Assembly (NCBI GenBank): GCA_005239165.1
Contig: RAPG01000013.1
Coordinates: forward strand, 1 to 64,000
Direction: 5' to 3'
Length of the DNA: 64,000 bases
Source of the DNA: Allopusillimonas ginsengisoli
Lineage (GTDB): Bacteria > Pseudomonadota > Gammaproteobacteria > Burkholderiales > Burkholderiaceae_B
Shown: positions 45,459 through 55,719 of the stretch, piece by piece
Position numbering within the stretch: position 1 is the stretch's first letter
Layout of the letters: every line of letters begins with the position of its first letter
The notes under the pieces: generated by a model
What the model was told of the DNA's origin: nothing
The model's database searches: none
What the model saw: the letters and a program-made list of their open reading frames with translations, nothing else
Program-made: the position numbers and the translations under genes

Positions 45459-46475
45459 CTAAAACACACTCTCAGCCTCCGCCTGCCGAAGCACATCGCG
45501 CAAGGCAGCCTTAGCTTGGTGTACGCCAGCGAATTTGCATTCTTCGTCGTTGATATATGCGTTGTCGCATCCTGCCAGCAACGGGCAGCGCTTGAAAAGC
45601 TCGCTTATCCAGTCGACAAACACGCGCACTTTTGGCGACAAATGTTTGCTGTGCAGATAGACCACAGAAATCGGCATTGAGGGCGGCTTAAGATGTGTAA
45701 GCACCTCGCGCAGTGCGCCTGATTCCAAATGTTGGGCGACCATGTAATGCCCAGGCTGGATGAGGCCGAACCCCTTCAGGCCGCATGTAACATAGGCCTC
45801 TGCGTCGTTGACCGACATGACTCCCTTGACGGCGACATCGGTTGCGCGTCCCTCCATCATGAAGCTCCAGTCGATAATTCGCCCGGTGCGACCTGAAAAA
45901 TAATGAACCGCCCTGTGGTCGGCCAGTGACTCGATGGAATGCGGCTCGCCATACTTTTCGAGGTAGGCGGGTGCGGCGCAGGTAACACCCTCAAAAGTGC
46001 CAATGCGTTTGGCCACCAGGGAGGAGTCTTCAAGTTCTCCGACCCGTACTACACAGTCGACGGCTTCTTGCACGAGGTCTACGGGCCGGTCACTCATGCC
46101 CAGTGCGAGTTCGATATCTGGATAAAGCGTGTGGAACTCACATAGCGCGGGTACAAGAATGAGACGGCCTATCGAAGGCGGTACATCGATACGCAGGCGT
46201 CCGCGCGGGACGCGGTTGCCCTCGAGAAAGAGCGACTCAGCATCTTCAAGGTCGGCAAGTATCTGGCGGCAGCGTTCGTAATATGACGCGCCGTCGGGGG
46301 TGAGGCTGACGCGGCGCGTGGTGCGGTTAAGCAATCTCACCTGAAGTGATTTCTCCAGGTTCTGGATAGTGGTGGTGACAGTAGAGCGTGGCAAGCCCAG
46401 ATTGTCGGCGGCCAGCGTGAAACTGTTGGCATCGGCGACGTGGGTAAACACCTGCATGGCCTGAAAGCGGTCCAT
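45459..46475 (-). CDS. LysR-family transcriptional regulator
   Basis: A 338-residue LysR-type regulator with N-terminal winged helix (MDRFQAMQVFTHVADANSFT, LPRSTVTTTIQNLEKSL) and the substrate-binding domain from about residue 90. It is divergent from the three-gene RND operon and likely controls it, as in MexT/MexEF-OprN-type systems. The C-terminal tail after FVDWISELFKRCP is about 40 residues longer than usual and ends in a charged helix. A perfect palindrome lies in the gap between it and the operon. Confidence 0.9.
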   Translation of the reverse strand: MDRFQAMQVFTHVADANSFTLAADNLGLPRSTVTTTIQNLEKSLQVRLLNRTTRRVSLTPDGASYYERCRQILADLEDAESLFLEGNRVPRGRLRIDVPPSIGRLILVPALCEFHTLYPDIELALGMSDRPVDLVQEAVDCVVRVGELEDSSLVAKRIGTFEGVTCAAPAYLEKYGEPHSIESLADHRAVHYFSGRTGRIIDWSFMMEGRATDVAVKGVMSVNDAEAYVTCGLKGFGLIQPGHYMVAQHLESGALREVLTHLKPPSMPISVVYLHSKHLSPKVRVFVDWISELFKRCPLLAGCDNAYINDEECKFAGVHQAKAALRDVLRQAEAESVF

Positions 46476-46525
46476 GAACTTCTCCTGGGGGGGGGCTGAG
46501 CGTATGGAAAGATTGTTCGGATAAA

Positions 46526-46540
46526 AGGAACAGTGTTCCT
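46526..46540. promoter_or_regulatory. Perfect palindrome AGGAACAGTGTTCCT, candidate operator
   Basis: A 7-1-7 perfect inverted repeat lies 51 bases before the LysR start and about 160 before the adaptor start. It is flanked by ATAAAA on both sides. Its position and symmetry suit binding of the LysR protein, although it is not a classic T-N11-A box. Confidence 0.5.
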
Positions 46541-46697
46541 ATAAAAACGCTATTTATCTGAATTTCTAAAGAATCAATAATACAACTCTTCTTCATTTCG
46601 GTATACACGCGATTGTGTTTTGAATTGCAACCGATGCACAGAAGCAGGCGATCGCTGCCTCTTCTACGGTGCTCTATTCTCCCTACAAGGATGCTTT

Positions 46698-47948
46698 ATG
46701 TTTTCCATTCGCCAACGCTACATGGTGCCGCTCGGGTTGCTGGCCATTGCACTGTCTGCGATCACCATTTATCGCGCAAACGCGGGTGTCACGCAGGATA
46801 CGTCCGCAGCGCAACCGCCGGCCGCTATCGTTGACGTAGCCGTCGTTCACAGCGAAGCCATCGTCGACTGGCATGCGTATTCAGGGCGTCTGGAGGCTGT
46901 GGAACATGTGCAGATTCGACCGCAGGTTTCGGGTGCGATCACCGCGCTGCATTTTGCAGACGGCGGTCTGGTGCACAAAGGCGACGAACTATTCACCATT
47001 GACCCACGCCCTTACCAGGCAACCGTGAATCAAGCGGCGGCGCAACTGGCGGGTGCCAAAGCGCGTGCGGCGTTTACCGCATCTGAACTGCAGCGAGGCA
47101 AACGCCTGCTTGCGGCTAATGCCATAGCCAGCCGCGATGTGGATGAAAAACGCAATGTAGCGCGTATTGCTAAAGCCGAAGAGGCCTCGGCTGCAGCGGC
47201 GCTGCAGTCCGCGCAGCTCGATCTTGAGCATACGCGCGTTGTCGCGCCTATATCTGGACGCGCCTCAAGAGCTGAAGTCACCCTGGGCAATGTGGTGCAG
47301 GCAGGCCCTGGAGCGCCGGTGCTTACTTCCGTGATGTCGGTGGACAAGGTGTACGCCTCGTTTGATATGGACGAGCAGAGCTTTTTGCGTTTCCTGAATA
47401 AGGCCAGGCTTGATCCTGACGCCATCATGCCCGTACAGCTGGGCCTGGGCGATGATCAAGCCTATCCACGACAAGGACGGGTTGTTTCCATCGATAACCA
47501 TCTGGATACAGCGTCGGGGACGATACGGGTTCGTGCCGAGTTTGATAACACCGACGGTGCGCTGCTTCCTGGTTTGTATGCCCGTGTCAGATTGAGCACG
47601 CGCACCGCCCGTCAGGCCGTGCTCATTGATGAAAAAGCGATTGGAACAGACCAGAGTAAGCGCTATGTGCTGGTGGTAGATGCCAAGAATAACGCCAATT
47701 ATCGGCAGGTAACCCTGGGGCCAGTGCACGATGGATCAAGAGTCGTTGAGTCTGGGCTTGCGGCAGGTGAACGCATTGTTGTTGGCGGCTTGCAGCGGGT
47801 TCGGCCGGGTGAGCCTGTGCAGGCGCGCATCGCTGCGGCCGAGTCTACGCCTGATGTGGCGATGAGCAGCCCGGCGCCTTCCGAGGCTGACAAAGCGCAG
47901 CCGCCAGAAACTGAGGGGCTGCTTCCTGCCTCCTCTTCCCGTTCTTGA
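46698..47948 (+). CDS. RND efflux periplasmic adaptor
   Basis: A 416-residue MexE/AcrA-type adaptor with an N-terminal signal or anchor (YMVPLGLLAIALSAITIY), lipoyl motif (ITALHFADGGLVHKGDELFTIDPRPYQA), helical hairpin (about 95-160), second lipoyl half (RVVAPISGRASRAEVTLGNVV), and beta-barrel and membrane-proximal parts. The start at 46698 follows AAGGA. The permease gene begins 11 bases after its stop. The operon is divergent from the LysR gene. Confidence 0.92.
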   Translation: MFSIRQRYMVPLGLLAIALSAITIYRANAGVTQDTSAAQPPAAIVDVAVVHSEAIVDWHAYSGRLEAVEHVQIRPQVSGAITALHFADGGLVHKGDELFTIDPRPYQATVNQAAAQLAGAKARAAFTASELQRGKRLLAANAIASRDVDEKRNVARIAKAEEASAAAALQSAQLDLEHTRVVAPISGRASRAEVTLGNVVQAGPGAPVLTSVMSVDKVYASFDMDEQSFLRFLNKARLDPDAIMPVQLGLGDDQAYPRQGRVVSIDNHLDTASGTIRVRAEFDNTDGALLPGLYARVRLSTRTARQAVLIDEKAIGTDQSKRYVLVVDAKNNANYRQVTLGPVHDGSRVVESGLAAGERIVVGGLQRVRPGEPVQARIAAAESTPDVAMSSPAPSEADKAQPPETEGLLPASSSRS

Positions 47949-47959
47949 GCCATATCTCC

Positions 47960-50900
47960 ATGAATATTTCCAGATTCTTTATCGATCGCCCCATTTTTGC
48001 CGGGGTCTTGTCTGTGCTTATCGTGCTGGCCGGCGCGCTGGCACTCTTTCAGCTGCCTATCTCTGAATATCCTGAGGTCGTGCCTCCGTCGGTGGTTGTT
48101 CGCGCACAGTATCCGGGTGCCAACCCCAAAGTCATTGCGGAAACCGTGGCCGCGCCGCTGGAGGAAGCCATTAATGGTGTTGAGAACATGCTGTACATGC
48201 AGTCTCAGGCCAATAGCGACGGCAATCTTGTCGTAACCGTTAACTTTAACCTCGGCATGGACCCGGACAAGGCACAGCAACTGGTGCAAAACCGGGTTTC
48301 TCAGGCCTTGCCGCGTTTGCCTGAAGACGTGCAGCGTCTGGGGGTAACAACCATAAAGACATCACCAGCACTGGCCATGGTGGTGCATCTGGTGTCGCCC
48401 GATAATCACTATGACGCCACGTATTTGCGCAACTATGCCGTGCTTAACGTCAAGGATAGGCTGGCTCGTATACCTGGTGTGGGCGAGGTGCAGGTATGGG
48501 GAGCAGGCGATTACTCCATGAGGGTTTGGCTCGATCCTGCAAAAATGGCGCAGCGTGATTTGACTGCCAGCGACGCTGTCGCAGCCATTCGCGAACAAAA
48601 CGTGCAGGTGGCAGCGGGGGTAATCGGCGCTTCGCCGACGGCGTCTGATGTGGCCACACAGTTTTCGGTTAACGCGCGTGGCCGCCTGCAGACCGAGGAC
48701 GAGTTTGCCGACATCATTCTCAAAACCTCTGCTGATGGCGGTGTGACCCGGCTGGGCGATGTTGCTCGCATTGAGTTGGCCGCTTCCGAGTACGGCCTGC
48801 GCTCGCTGCTGGACAATCAACCTGCGGTTGGGTTGGCCATTATGCAGTCTCCGGGTGCCAATGTGCTTGACGTGTCGGATCAGGTTAGGGCTGCGATGAA
48901 TGAACTGTCTGCAGACTTTCCGGCTTCGCTAGAAAGCCGGATCGCTTACGATCCGACGCAGTTTGTGCGGGCCAGCATCTCGGCAGTCGTCAAGACCTTG
49001 CTCGAGGCGATTGCCCTGGTGGTCCTTGTCGTGATTGTTTTTCTTCAAACCTGGCGGGCGTCGATTATTCCTCTGCTGGCCGTGCCTGTGTCCATCATAG
49101 GCACATTCTCTTTAATGCTGCTTTTTGGCTACACCATTAATGCGCTATCGCTGTTTGGACTGGTGCTGGCTATTGGTATTGTGGTCGACGATGCCATTGT
49201 GGTTGTCGAGAATGTAGAGCGAAATATTGAAGAAGGTCATAGCCCTCGCGAGGCGACGTATCGCGCCATGCAAGAGGTCAGTGGCCCCATTATTGCTATT
49301 GCGCTCACCCTTGTGGCGGTGTTTGTGCCCCTGGCTTTCTTAACAGGGCTAAGCGGGCAATTTTTCAAGCAGTTCGCCGTCACCATTGCCATTTCTACGG
49401 TGATCTCTGCGATCAATTCCCTGACGCTGTCACCTGCGCTCGCCGCCTTGCTGCTAAAAGGCCGTGACGAGAAGCCTGACTGGCTGACACGCGGGATGCA
49501 CCGTTTATTTGGTGGTTTTTTCAAGCGCTTTAATCGCTTTTTCCATAGCTCGTCGGATCGCTATGCCAAAGGCGTGTCGGGCGTAATCCGCCGCAAGGCT
49601 TCGTCCTTGGGCGTGTATGTGTTGCTGCTGGCCATGACGCTGGGTGTTTCTTATATGGTGCCCGGTGGTTTTGTGCCGGCCCAGGACAAGCAGTATTTAA
49701 TCAGTTTTGCCCAATTGCCAAGCGGCGCTTCACTGGATCGCACGGAAAAAGTGATCCGCCAGATGAGCCAGATTGCGCTGGATGAGCCCGGTGTTGCAAG
49801 TTCGATTGCCTTTCCTGGTCTGTCCATAAATGGGTTTACCAACAGTTCGAGCGCCGGCATTATTTTTGTAACGTTGGATTCGTTTGAAGCCCGCAAGCAT
49901 GCCGGGCTTTCGGCAGACCATATCGCCGCCGCGCTCAACGCCAAGTTTTCCGAAATCGATGGTTCTTATATTGCGGTGTTTCCACCGCCGCCGGTGATGG
50001 GGCTGGGCACGGTCGGAGGGTTCAAACTGCAGATTGAAGACCATGGGGCGTTGGGCTATGCAGAGCTGGACAAGGCAGCCAAGGCATTTTTGGCCGAAGC
50101 GGCCAAAACCCCAGAGCTGGGCCCAGCGTTTTCCAGCTACCAGATTAATGTTCCGCAGCTGGACGTTGATCTGGACAGGGTAAAGGCCAAGCAACTGGGC
50201 GTGCCCATTAGCAACGTCTTCGATACTATGCAAATCTATCTGGGGTCACTGTACGTAAATGATTTCAACCGTTTCGGACGCGTATTTCAGGTACGCGCCC
50301 AAGCCGACGCACCATTTCGCTCTCAGCCTGAAGATATTCTGCGACTGGAAACCCGTAATAACAATGGCCGGATGGTGCCGCTGTCTTCCCTGGTGCAGGT
50401 GACGCCGGGCTTTGGACCGGAAATGGTGGTGCGCTACAACGGCTACACCGCAGCTGACATCAACAGCGGGCCTGCACCTGGTTTCTCGTCAGATCAGGCC
50501 CAGCAGGCAGCAGAACGTGTTGCAGCAAAAACATTGCCGCATGGTGTGAAGTTTGAGTGGACCGATCTGACGTATCAGCAGATTTTGGCAGGCAATGCAG
50601 GCGTGTGGGTGTTCCCCATTAGCGTGTTGCTGGTCTTTCTGGTGCTGGCTGCGCTGTATGAAAGTCTGGCCTTGCCGCTGGCGGTGATATTAATTGTGCC
50701 CATGGGTATTCTCGCGGCGTTAACGGGCGTATGGCTGACGCGTGGCGACAACAACATCTTTACCCAGATAGGGTTAATGGTACTGGTCGGCCTGGCCTGC
50801 AAGAACGCCATTCTTATCGTCGAATTTGCCAGAGAGCTCGAGCGTCAGGGCCTGACCGTGGTCAAGGCTGCTATCGAAGCCAGCCGCCTGCGTCTTCGTC

Positions 50901-51178
50901 CCATCGTCATGACCTCAATTGCCTTTGTCATGGGTGTGCTGCCGTTGGTGCTTTCCAGTGGTGCTGGCTCTGAAATGCGCCATGCCATGGGCGTGGCCGT
51001 GTTCTTCGGCATGCTGGGTGTGACCTTCTTCGGGCTCTTTTTAACCCCTGTTTTCTATGTGGTCTTGAGGCTGGCAGGGCAGGCCGTGAGCAAAGACCGC
51101 AGCAAGAACGAGGCCCCTGATGCGGCAGCAAGCCATATATCCGGTGCGAGCCGGCAGCCGGGCACGAGCGGACAGTGA
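47960..51178 (+). CDS. RND multidrug efflux permease (MexF/BpeF-like)
   Basis: A 1072-residue HAE1 pump starting MNISRFFIDRPIFAGVLSVL. It has the proton-relay aspartates in LAIGIVVDDAIVVVENVERNIEEG, and the loops and twelve helices of AcrB (the last repeat includes GLMVLVGLACKNAILIVEFAREL). The start at 47960 is chosen; a TTG five codons upstream is in frame. It is the middle gene of adaptor-permease-channel. Confidence 0.95.
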   Translation: MNISRFFIDRPIFAGVLSVLIVLAGALALFQLPISEYPEVVPPSVVVRAQYPGANPKVIAETVAAPLEEAINGVENMLYMQSQANSDGNLVVTVNFNLGMDPDKAQQLVQNRVSQALPRLPEDVQRLGVTTIKTSPALAMVVHLVSPDNHYDATYLRNYAVLNVKDRLARIPGVGEVQVWGAGDYSMRVWLDPAKMAQRDLTASDAVAAIREQNVQVAAGVIGASPTASDVATQFSVNARGRLQTEDEFADIILKTSADGGVTRLGDVARIELAASEYGLRSLLDNQPAVGLAIMQSPGANVLDVSDQVRAAMNELSADFPASLESRIAYDPTQFVRASISAVVKTLLEAIALVVLVVIVFLQTWRASIIPLLAVPVSIIGTFSLMLLFGYTINALSLFGLVLAIGIVVDDAIVVVENVERNIEEGHSPREATYRAMQEVSGPIIAIALTLVAVFVPLAFLTGLSGQFFKQFAVTIAISTVISAINSLTLSPALAALLLKGRDEKPDWLTRGMHRLFGGFFKRFNRFFHSSSDRYAKGVSGVIRRKASSLGVYVLLLAMTLGVSYMVPGGFVPAQDKQYLISFAQLPSGASLDRTEKVIRQMSQIALDEPGVASSIAFPGLSINGFTNSSSAGIIFVTLDSFEARKHAGLSADHIAAALNAKFSEIDGSYIAVFPPPPVMGLGTVGGFKLQIEDHGALGYAELDKAAKAFLAEAAKTPELGPAFSSYQINVPQLDVDLDRVKAKQLGVPISNVFDTMQIYLGSLYVNDFNRFGRVFQVRAQADAPFRSQPEDILRLETRNNNGRMVPLSSLVQVTPGFGPEMVVRYNGYTAADINSGPAPGFSSDQAQQAAERVAAKTLPHGVKFEWTDLTYQQILAGNAGVWVFPISVLLVFLVLAALYESLALPLAVILIVPMGILAALTGVWLTRGDNNIFTQIGLMVLVGLACKNAILIVEFARELERQGLTVVKAAIEASRLRLRPIVMTSIAFVMGVLPLVLSSGAGSEMRHAMGVAVFFGMLGVTFFGLFLTPVFYVVLRLAGQAVSKDRSKNEAPDAAASHISGASRQPGTSGQ

Positions 51179-51192
51179 GGAAAGGAATAAAC

Positions 51193-52671
51193 ATGAACAC
51201 AACACACAATCATGGGCTACACCGATTTGCAGGCCTGATTGCTTTCTTGCTGGTCTTGAGCGGGTGCGCCGTCGGGCCGCATTATGAGCGCCCAGCACAG
51301 AATGTACCTGCGGTGTTTAAGGAGGCGCGTCTTACGCCTGAGGCGGCGCGCCACTGGAAAGCGGCCCAGCCTGCAGAGGCGCTGGCGCGTGGCCATTGGT
51401 GGGAAATTTTCAACGAACCGTTGCTGGACAAGCTGGAAGACCAGGCTCTCGCAGCAAATCAAAACCTCAAGGCTGCGGCTGCACGGGTGGAGCAGTCCCG
51501 CGCGCTGCAGCGCAACGCAAAAGCGGCACGTTTTCCGACCGTGGACGCGGGTTTTGGGCCATCGCGCCAGCGCGCTTCCAATGCATCACTAGGTTTGCCT
51601 GATGACGCAGCAAATTCGCCTGAGACGCTCTGGCGGGCGCAGCTGGGTGTGTCTTACGAGGCAGATCTATTTGGCCGCGTTGCATCTACCGTGGATGCGG
51701 CGCAGGCAGACACCTTGCAGAGCACCGCATTGTTTGAATCCTTGCGTCTGGCCCTGCAGGCCGATGTGGCGCAAAACTATTTCCTGATTCGACGACTGGA
51801 CGCGGAGCAGGAGCTGCTAGCGCACACGGTCGCATTGCGCGCCAAAACGCTGGACTTGATTGAGCAGCGCTACCAACTTGGTGAAATTAGCGAGCTTGAT
51901 CAGGCGCGCGCGCGTACCGAGCTGTCAACGGCGCGCGCCCAGGCACTGGGCATTACACGGCAGCGTGTCGCGGCCGAGCACGGGCTTGCCATACTGCTGG
52001 GCGAGCCGCCTTCCGAGTTTTCGGTAGCGCCTGCGCCCATCTCTCGGGTCAATGCACAGATACCTGCCGGGTTGCCTTCGTCGCTGCTGGAGCGTCGTCC
52101 TGACATCGCTGCGGCTGAGTACGCCATGGCGGCGGCCAATGCGCGGGTAGGGGCCGCCAAGGCAGCATTCTTTCCACGTCTGACGCTGACCGGCGGGTTC
52201 GGCTATGAGTCCAGTGGTTTGGGCGAGCTTTTCAACTGGGGCAGTCGGGCTTTTCTGCTTGGGCCGCTCATCGGAACCGCGCTGACCTTGCCGATTTTTG
52301 ATGGTGGTGCGCGTACGGCGCAGATGGACAATGCGCGGGCGCGTTACACCGAAGATGTTGCCAATTACAGGCAAACTGTTTTGCAGGCTTTTCGCGAGGT
52401 GGAAGACAGCCTTTCGGGGCTGCGTATTCTCACCGAGCAGACGGCAGTGCAGGATCAGGCGCTGGCCTCGGCCGAGCGCGCGGCACACCTGTCACGCACG
52501 CAGTATCGCGAAGGCTCTATTGCCTATCTGGATGTCATTGATGCCGATCGTGCCGTTTTGCAGCAGCAGCTGGCAACGGTGAGGCTGGACGGTGAACGTG
52601 CCGCGTTGGCCGTCGACCTGGTGCGCGCGCTGGGGGGCGGTTGGAGTGTACAGGTCGCGGCGAGCAAGTGA
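51193..52671 (+). CDS. Outer-membrane efflux channel, NodT/OprN family lipoprotein
   Basis: A 492-residue TolC-like channel. The signal ends in a lipobox (LVLSGC), then AVGPHYERPA as in OprM/OprN. Two repeated OEP domains follow, with coiled-coil segments (LEDQALAANQNLKAAAARVEQSRAL, and EISELDQARARTELSTARAQALG) and the family motifs LLERRPDIAAAEY and YREGSIAYLDVIDA. The ATG at 51193 follows GGAAAGGAA. It completes the efflux operon and could also serve the adaptor-permease pair at 36131-40306. Confidence 0.94.
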   Translation: MNTTHNHGLHRFAGLIAFLLVLSGCAVGPHYERPAQNVPAVFKEARLTPEAARHWKAAQPAEALARGHWWEIFNEPLLDKLEDQALAANQNLKAAAARVEQSRALQRNAKAARFPTVDAGFGPSRQRASNASLGLPDDAANSPETLWRAQLGVSYEADLFGRVASTVDAAQADTLQSTALFESLRLALQADVAQNYFLIRRLDAEQELLAHTVALRAKTLDLIEQRYQLGEISELDQARARTELSTARAQALGITRQRVAAEHGLAILLGEPPSEFSVAPAPISRVNAQIPAGLPSSLLERRPDIAAAEYAMAAANARVGAAKAAFFPRLTLTGGFGYESSGLGELFNWGSRAFLLGPLIGTALTLPIFDGGARTAQMDNARARYTEDVANYRQTVLQAFREVEDSLSGLRILTEQTAVQDQALASAERAAHLSRTQYREGSIAYLDVIDADRAVLQQQLATVRLDGERAALAVDLVRALGGGWSVQVAASK

Positions 52672-52911
52672 AGAACATTGGGTTGTCATTTTTGGTCAGA
52701 TGAGTATTGGTTGATCTGGCATGATGTATTGGCTTGCGAGACCTCGCTTTGAAAGGTTGAGTGCGTTTGTGCAGCGCGTTGTCAGGAGGTTGTCAGGGGG
52801 CTGCAGCTACTCTGCAGGTATAGCGATGACAACATCGTTGGTGCCCTGTGGCCTCCTAGATAACCTCCTCCCATAGCCACAGAGAAAGTGAAGCTATAGG
52901 AGTATTACGCT

Positions 52912-53230
52912 ATGTTGAAAACAGCGATTCTTGTGAGTGCCATGGGTGCAGGACTTATGGTGGCAACGGTTGCCAGTGCAGCCGATGCGGCCTTGGGTCA
53001 GAAAACGTTTGAGACAACCTGTGTGGCCTGTCATGGGGCCAAAGGTGTGTCAGTCGTGCCTATCTACCCCAACCTGGCTGGTCAGAAAGAACAATATCTG
53101 GTTGAGCAGTTGAAGGCTTTTTCACGATGGAACCCGCGTGAACCCGATCATGCAACCCATGGCGGCCGCTTTGTCTGATGCAGATATTGCAAATGTTGCG
53201 GCATACCTATCGAGTTTGAAGCCGGAGTAG
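52912..53230 (+). pseudogene. Small class I cytochrome c, interrupted by a one-base frameshift
   Basis: A periplasmic c-type cytochrome: signal peptide ending near VASAAD, heme motif CVACH, then PNLAGQKEQYLVEQLKAF. The original frame ends at 53178 after a non-cytochrome tail. Removing one base from the T5 run at 53118-53122 gives DGTRVNPIMQPMAAALSDADIANVAAYLSSLKPE and a natural stop at 53230, a normal 105-residue cytochrome with its methionine ligand. The start has AGGAG upstream. Confidence 0.88.
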
Positions 53231-53331
53231 GTGAGGGTACTGCTGCTGGCTGTCCATACGGTTAAAGGGTGTGGCCTTACACTTGATGGCGATGTCAGTG
53301 CCGGAAGGCTCCACACCACAAAGGAAACCCC

Positions 53332-54105
53332 ATGACATGGTCAGCCAGGCAGTACTCGACCTTTGAACAAGAACGCACCCGCCCCGTGCGAGATCTGGTG
53401 GCGGCGATACCCGGCCGCGCCGCTGGTGATGTGCGCCTGGCCGTCGACCTGGGTTGCGGTCCGGGCAACTCGACTGAGGTTCTCGCCCAGCGTTTTCCTG
53501 ATGCCAGTGTGATGGGTGTGGACAATTCAGAAGACATGGTGGAGACGGCCCGTCAACGATTGCCGACGATTTCGTTTACGCTCGGTGACATTGGCACCTG
53601 GAGCCCTGCAGAACGATTCGATGTCATTCTCGCCAATGCCTCACTGCAATGGTTGCCAGACCATGCGGCGCTGTACCCTCACTTGGTCAGCATGCTTGCG
53701 CCAGGGGGAAGCTTGGCGGTTCAAACCCCGGACAATCTGCAAGAGCCGGCGCACAGGCTGATACGCGAGGTGGCAGCCAACGGTCCGTGGGCACATAAAG
53801 TCGGCACCTTGCAGCTTCCAGCACGGCATGACGCCAGCTTTTACTACGAACTTTTGCAACCCCATTGCCGCACTGTCGATGTCTGGCGAACAACCTACTA
53901 TCATCCTTTGGCCGGTGGCCCGGCGGCTGTGGTCGAATGGTTCAAGGGGTCGGCCCTGCGACCCTACCTGCAACGGCTTGATGATGCTGAAAAGGCCGAG
54001 TTCCTTAAGCGCTATCTGGCGGCTATTACCCAGGCCTATCCTGCACTCGCCAACGACACGGTGTTGCTTCCCTTTCCGCGGCTTTTTGTTGTGGCTACTC
54101 GCTGA
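53332..54105 (+). CDS. tam: Trans-aconitate 2-methyltransferase
   Basis: A 257-residue SAM-dependent methyltransferase matching Tam, which methylates trans-aconitate, an inhibitor formed spontaneously from cis-aconitate. The start MTWSARQYSTFEQERTRPVR is diagnostic, and is followed by AVDLGCGPGNSTEVL (motif I), GVDNSEDMV, and the C-terminal cap with YLQRL and LLPFPRLFVVA. The ATG follows AAAGGAAA. Confidence 0.93.
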   Translation: MTWSARQYSTFEQERTRPVRDLVAAIPGRAAGDVRLAVDLGCGPGNSTEVLAQRFPDASVMGVDNSEDMVETARQRLPTISFTLGDIGTWSPAERFDVILANASLQWLPDHAALYPHLVSMLAPGGSLAVQTPDNLQEPAHRLIREVAANGPWAHKVGTLQLPARHDASFYYELLQPHCRTVDVWRTTYYHPLAGGPAAVVEWFKGSALRPYLQRLDDAEKAEFLKRYLAAITQAYPALANDTVLLPFPRLFVVATR

Positions 54106-54272
54106 AACCTCTAATAGGTGGTGGTATCAGCTGCGGCGGGTTCGTGGGTGTGAACTATGATCCGGTCTTGAGAGCATGGTCAACACCTTGAATGATGTGT
54201 ACGAGATTGTCCGTATGATGACTCGTGTTGCCGGGTTAAAGGTAGGGCGCTGCGGGAGGCATGCCTGCTCAG

Positions 54273-55682
54273 TTACAGGACGGGGCTGAATATAGCCATG
54301 ATGTTGTTGCGTAGACGTAAGCGCAAACCCCATGCTGCCACATCGGTCTGGCTGACGGGTTTGGATTGCGCAATATATGATTCTTGTCGGCGACGCATGG
54401 TTTGCGTCAGCTGCGGGTCGTGGAACAAGATATTGTTCTCAAAGTTCAGATCAAAACTGCGCCGGTCCATGTTTGCTGAACCGATTAGCGTGATATCACC
54501 ATCAATCGTCAATGTTTTCGCGTGCAATAGGCCGCCGACATATTCGTGAATGCAGACGCCTGCATCCAGTAGTTCGGCATAGTAGCTACGGCTTGCTGCC
54601 CCCACGAACCAACTGTCATTGCGAGCCGGAAGCACGATGGTTGTCGGGATGCCCCGACGGGCGCTGGCACATAGCGCGGCTTGCATGGCGTCATCGGGCA
54701 CATAGTAAGGCGTTGTTATCACCAGTTCGCGCCGGGCACTGAACATTAATGTGGCAAAAAGCTCTGGCGTTGCAGAGTAGTGGTTTTCGGGCCCGGTCCC
54801 TATCACCTGGGCCACGAAACCTGGCTCTGGCTGCGGCATGGGCTGATGTGCCAGTTCTCGAAAATCTTCGTGGGTAGAGATTAGCCAGTCAGTTAGAAAA
54901 AGCTGCTGATTCTGCCGGGCGATCGGGCCTTCAAAGCGGATTACCGCATCAACCCATGGGGCGAATTTTGCTTTAACGGCAAACTCAGGATCAGCGCAGT
55001 TTTGGCTTCCGCAATAAGTAATATGGTTGTCGATGACGACGATCTTTCGGTGGTTGCGAACATCGACGCGCCCCTTCAAAATGCGAACCAGAATGTTGCC
55101 GATCTGTTGTGCGCGCGCCAGTTGCACGCCGGCACGGCTCATCGCGGGCCAGTGCTCGCTGCGGATGAAATCACGTGAGCCCAGATCGTCAACGATGACG
55201 CGGCAAGTGACCCCACGTTTGGCTGCCCGCACCATCGCGTCAACCACCTTGCGCCCGTTTGTGTCGGCTAGCCATATATAAAAAAGCAGGTGTACATGCT
55301 GCGTTGCCGCGTCAATATCTGCGACGAGGGCGTCAATCGTTGCGTTTGAATCATCCAGCAAATGCCCTTTATTGCCGCCAACGGGGGCAAAGCCACTGAT
55401 CGACGCACCTATGGCAAAACCCGGCCAGGCGTGTTCTGGGATAGTAGCGTCACGCGCGGCCGCATTGGCAGATAAGAACTGCGCAGAGTCAGGCTGTCTT
55501 TGTTGAATCGACGTGCCGGTTGGCCGAACCTCGCCCAACATCAAATACACCAATGCACCGAGGTAGGGCACAGCCATAATGAAAAGTATCCATGCAACGC
55601 GCGACGCCGGATCGCGGTGCGGTCGCAGCAAAACGCGAACCGATAGCGACGCGATGATGAAAAGGTGGACGATCAGCCACAT
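54273..55682 (-). CDS. cls: Cardiolipin synthase
   Basis: A 469-residue membrane phospholipase-D-family enzyme that joins phospholipids to make cardiolipin. Two N-terminal transmembrane helices (LIVHLFIIASLSVRVLL, and VAWILFIMAVPYLGALVYLM) are followed by the two HKD motifs, HRKIVVIDNHITYCGSQN and HAKTLTIDGDITLIGSAN, and by the usual RRSFDLNFENN. Length and layout fit ClsA-type enzymes (about 480 aa). Confidence 0.93.
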   Translation of the reverse strand: MWLIVHLFIIASLSVRVLLRPHRDPASRVAWILFIMAVPYLGALVYLMLGEVRPTGTSIQQRQPDSAQFLSANAAARDATIPEHAWPGFAIGASISGFAPVGGNKGHLLDDSNATIDALVADIDAATQHVHLLFYIWLADTNGRKVVDAMVRAAKRGVTCRVIVDDLGSRDFIRSEHWPAMSRAGVQLARAQQIGNILVRILKGRVDVRNHRKIVVIDNHITYCGSQNCADPEFAVKAKFAPWVDAVIRFEGPIARQNQQLFLTDWLISTHEDFRELAHQPMPQPEPGFVAQVIGTGPENHYSATPELFATLMFSARRELVITTPYYVPDDAMQAALCASARRGIPTTIVLPARNDSWFVGAASRSYYAELLDAGVCIHEYVGGLLHAKTLTIDGDITLIGSANMDRRSFDLNFENNILFHDPQLTQTMRRRQESYIAQSKPVSQTDVAAWGLRLRLRNNIMAIFSPVL

Positions 55683-55719
55683 GGTAATACCCCGATTTTT
55701 GGCAGTAATGGACTTACCC

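Noticed and set aside
52672..52911. Terminator after the efflux operon
   Set aside because: Only short imperfect pairings without a T-run were seen.
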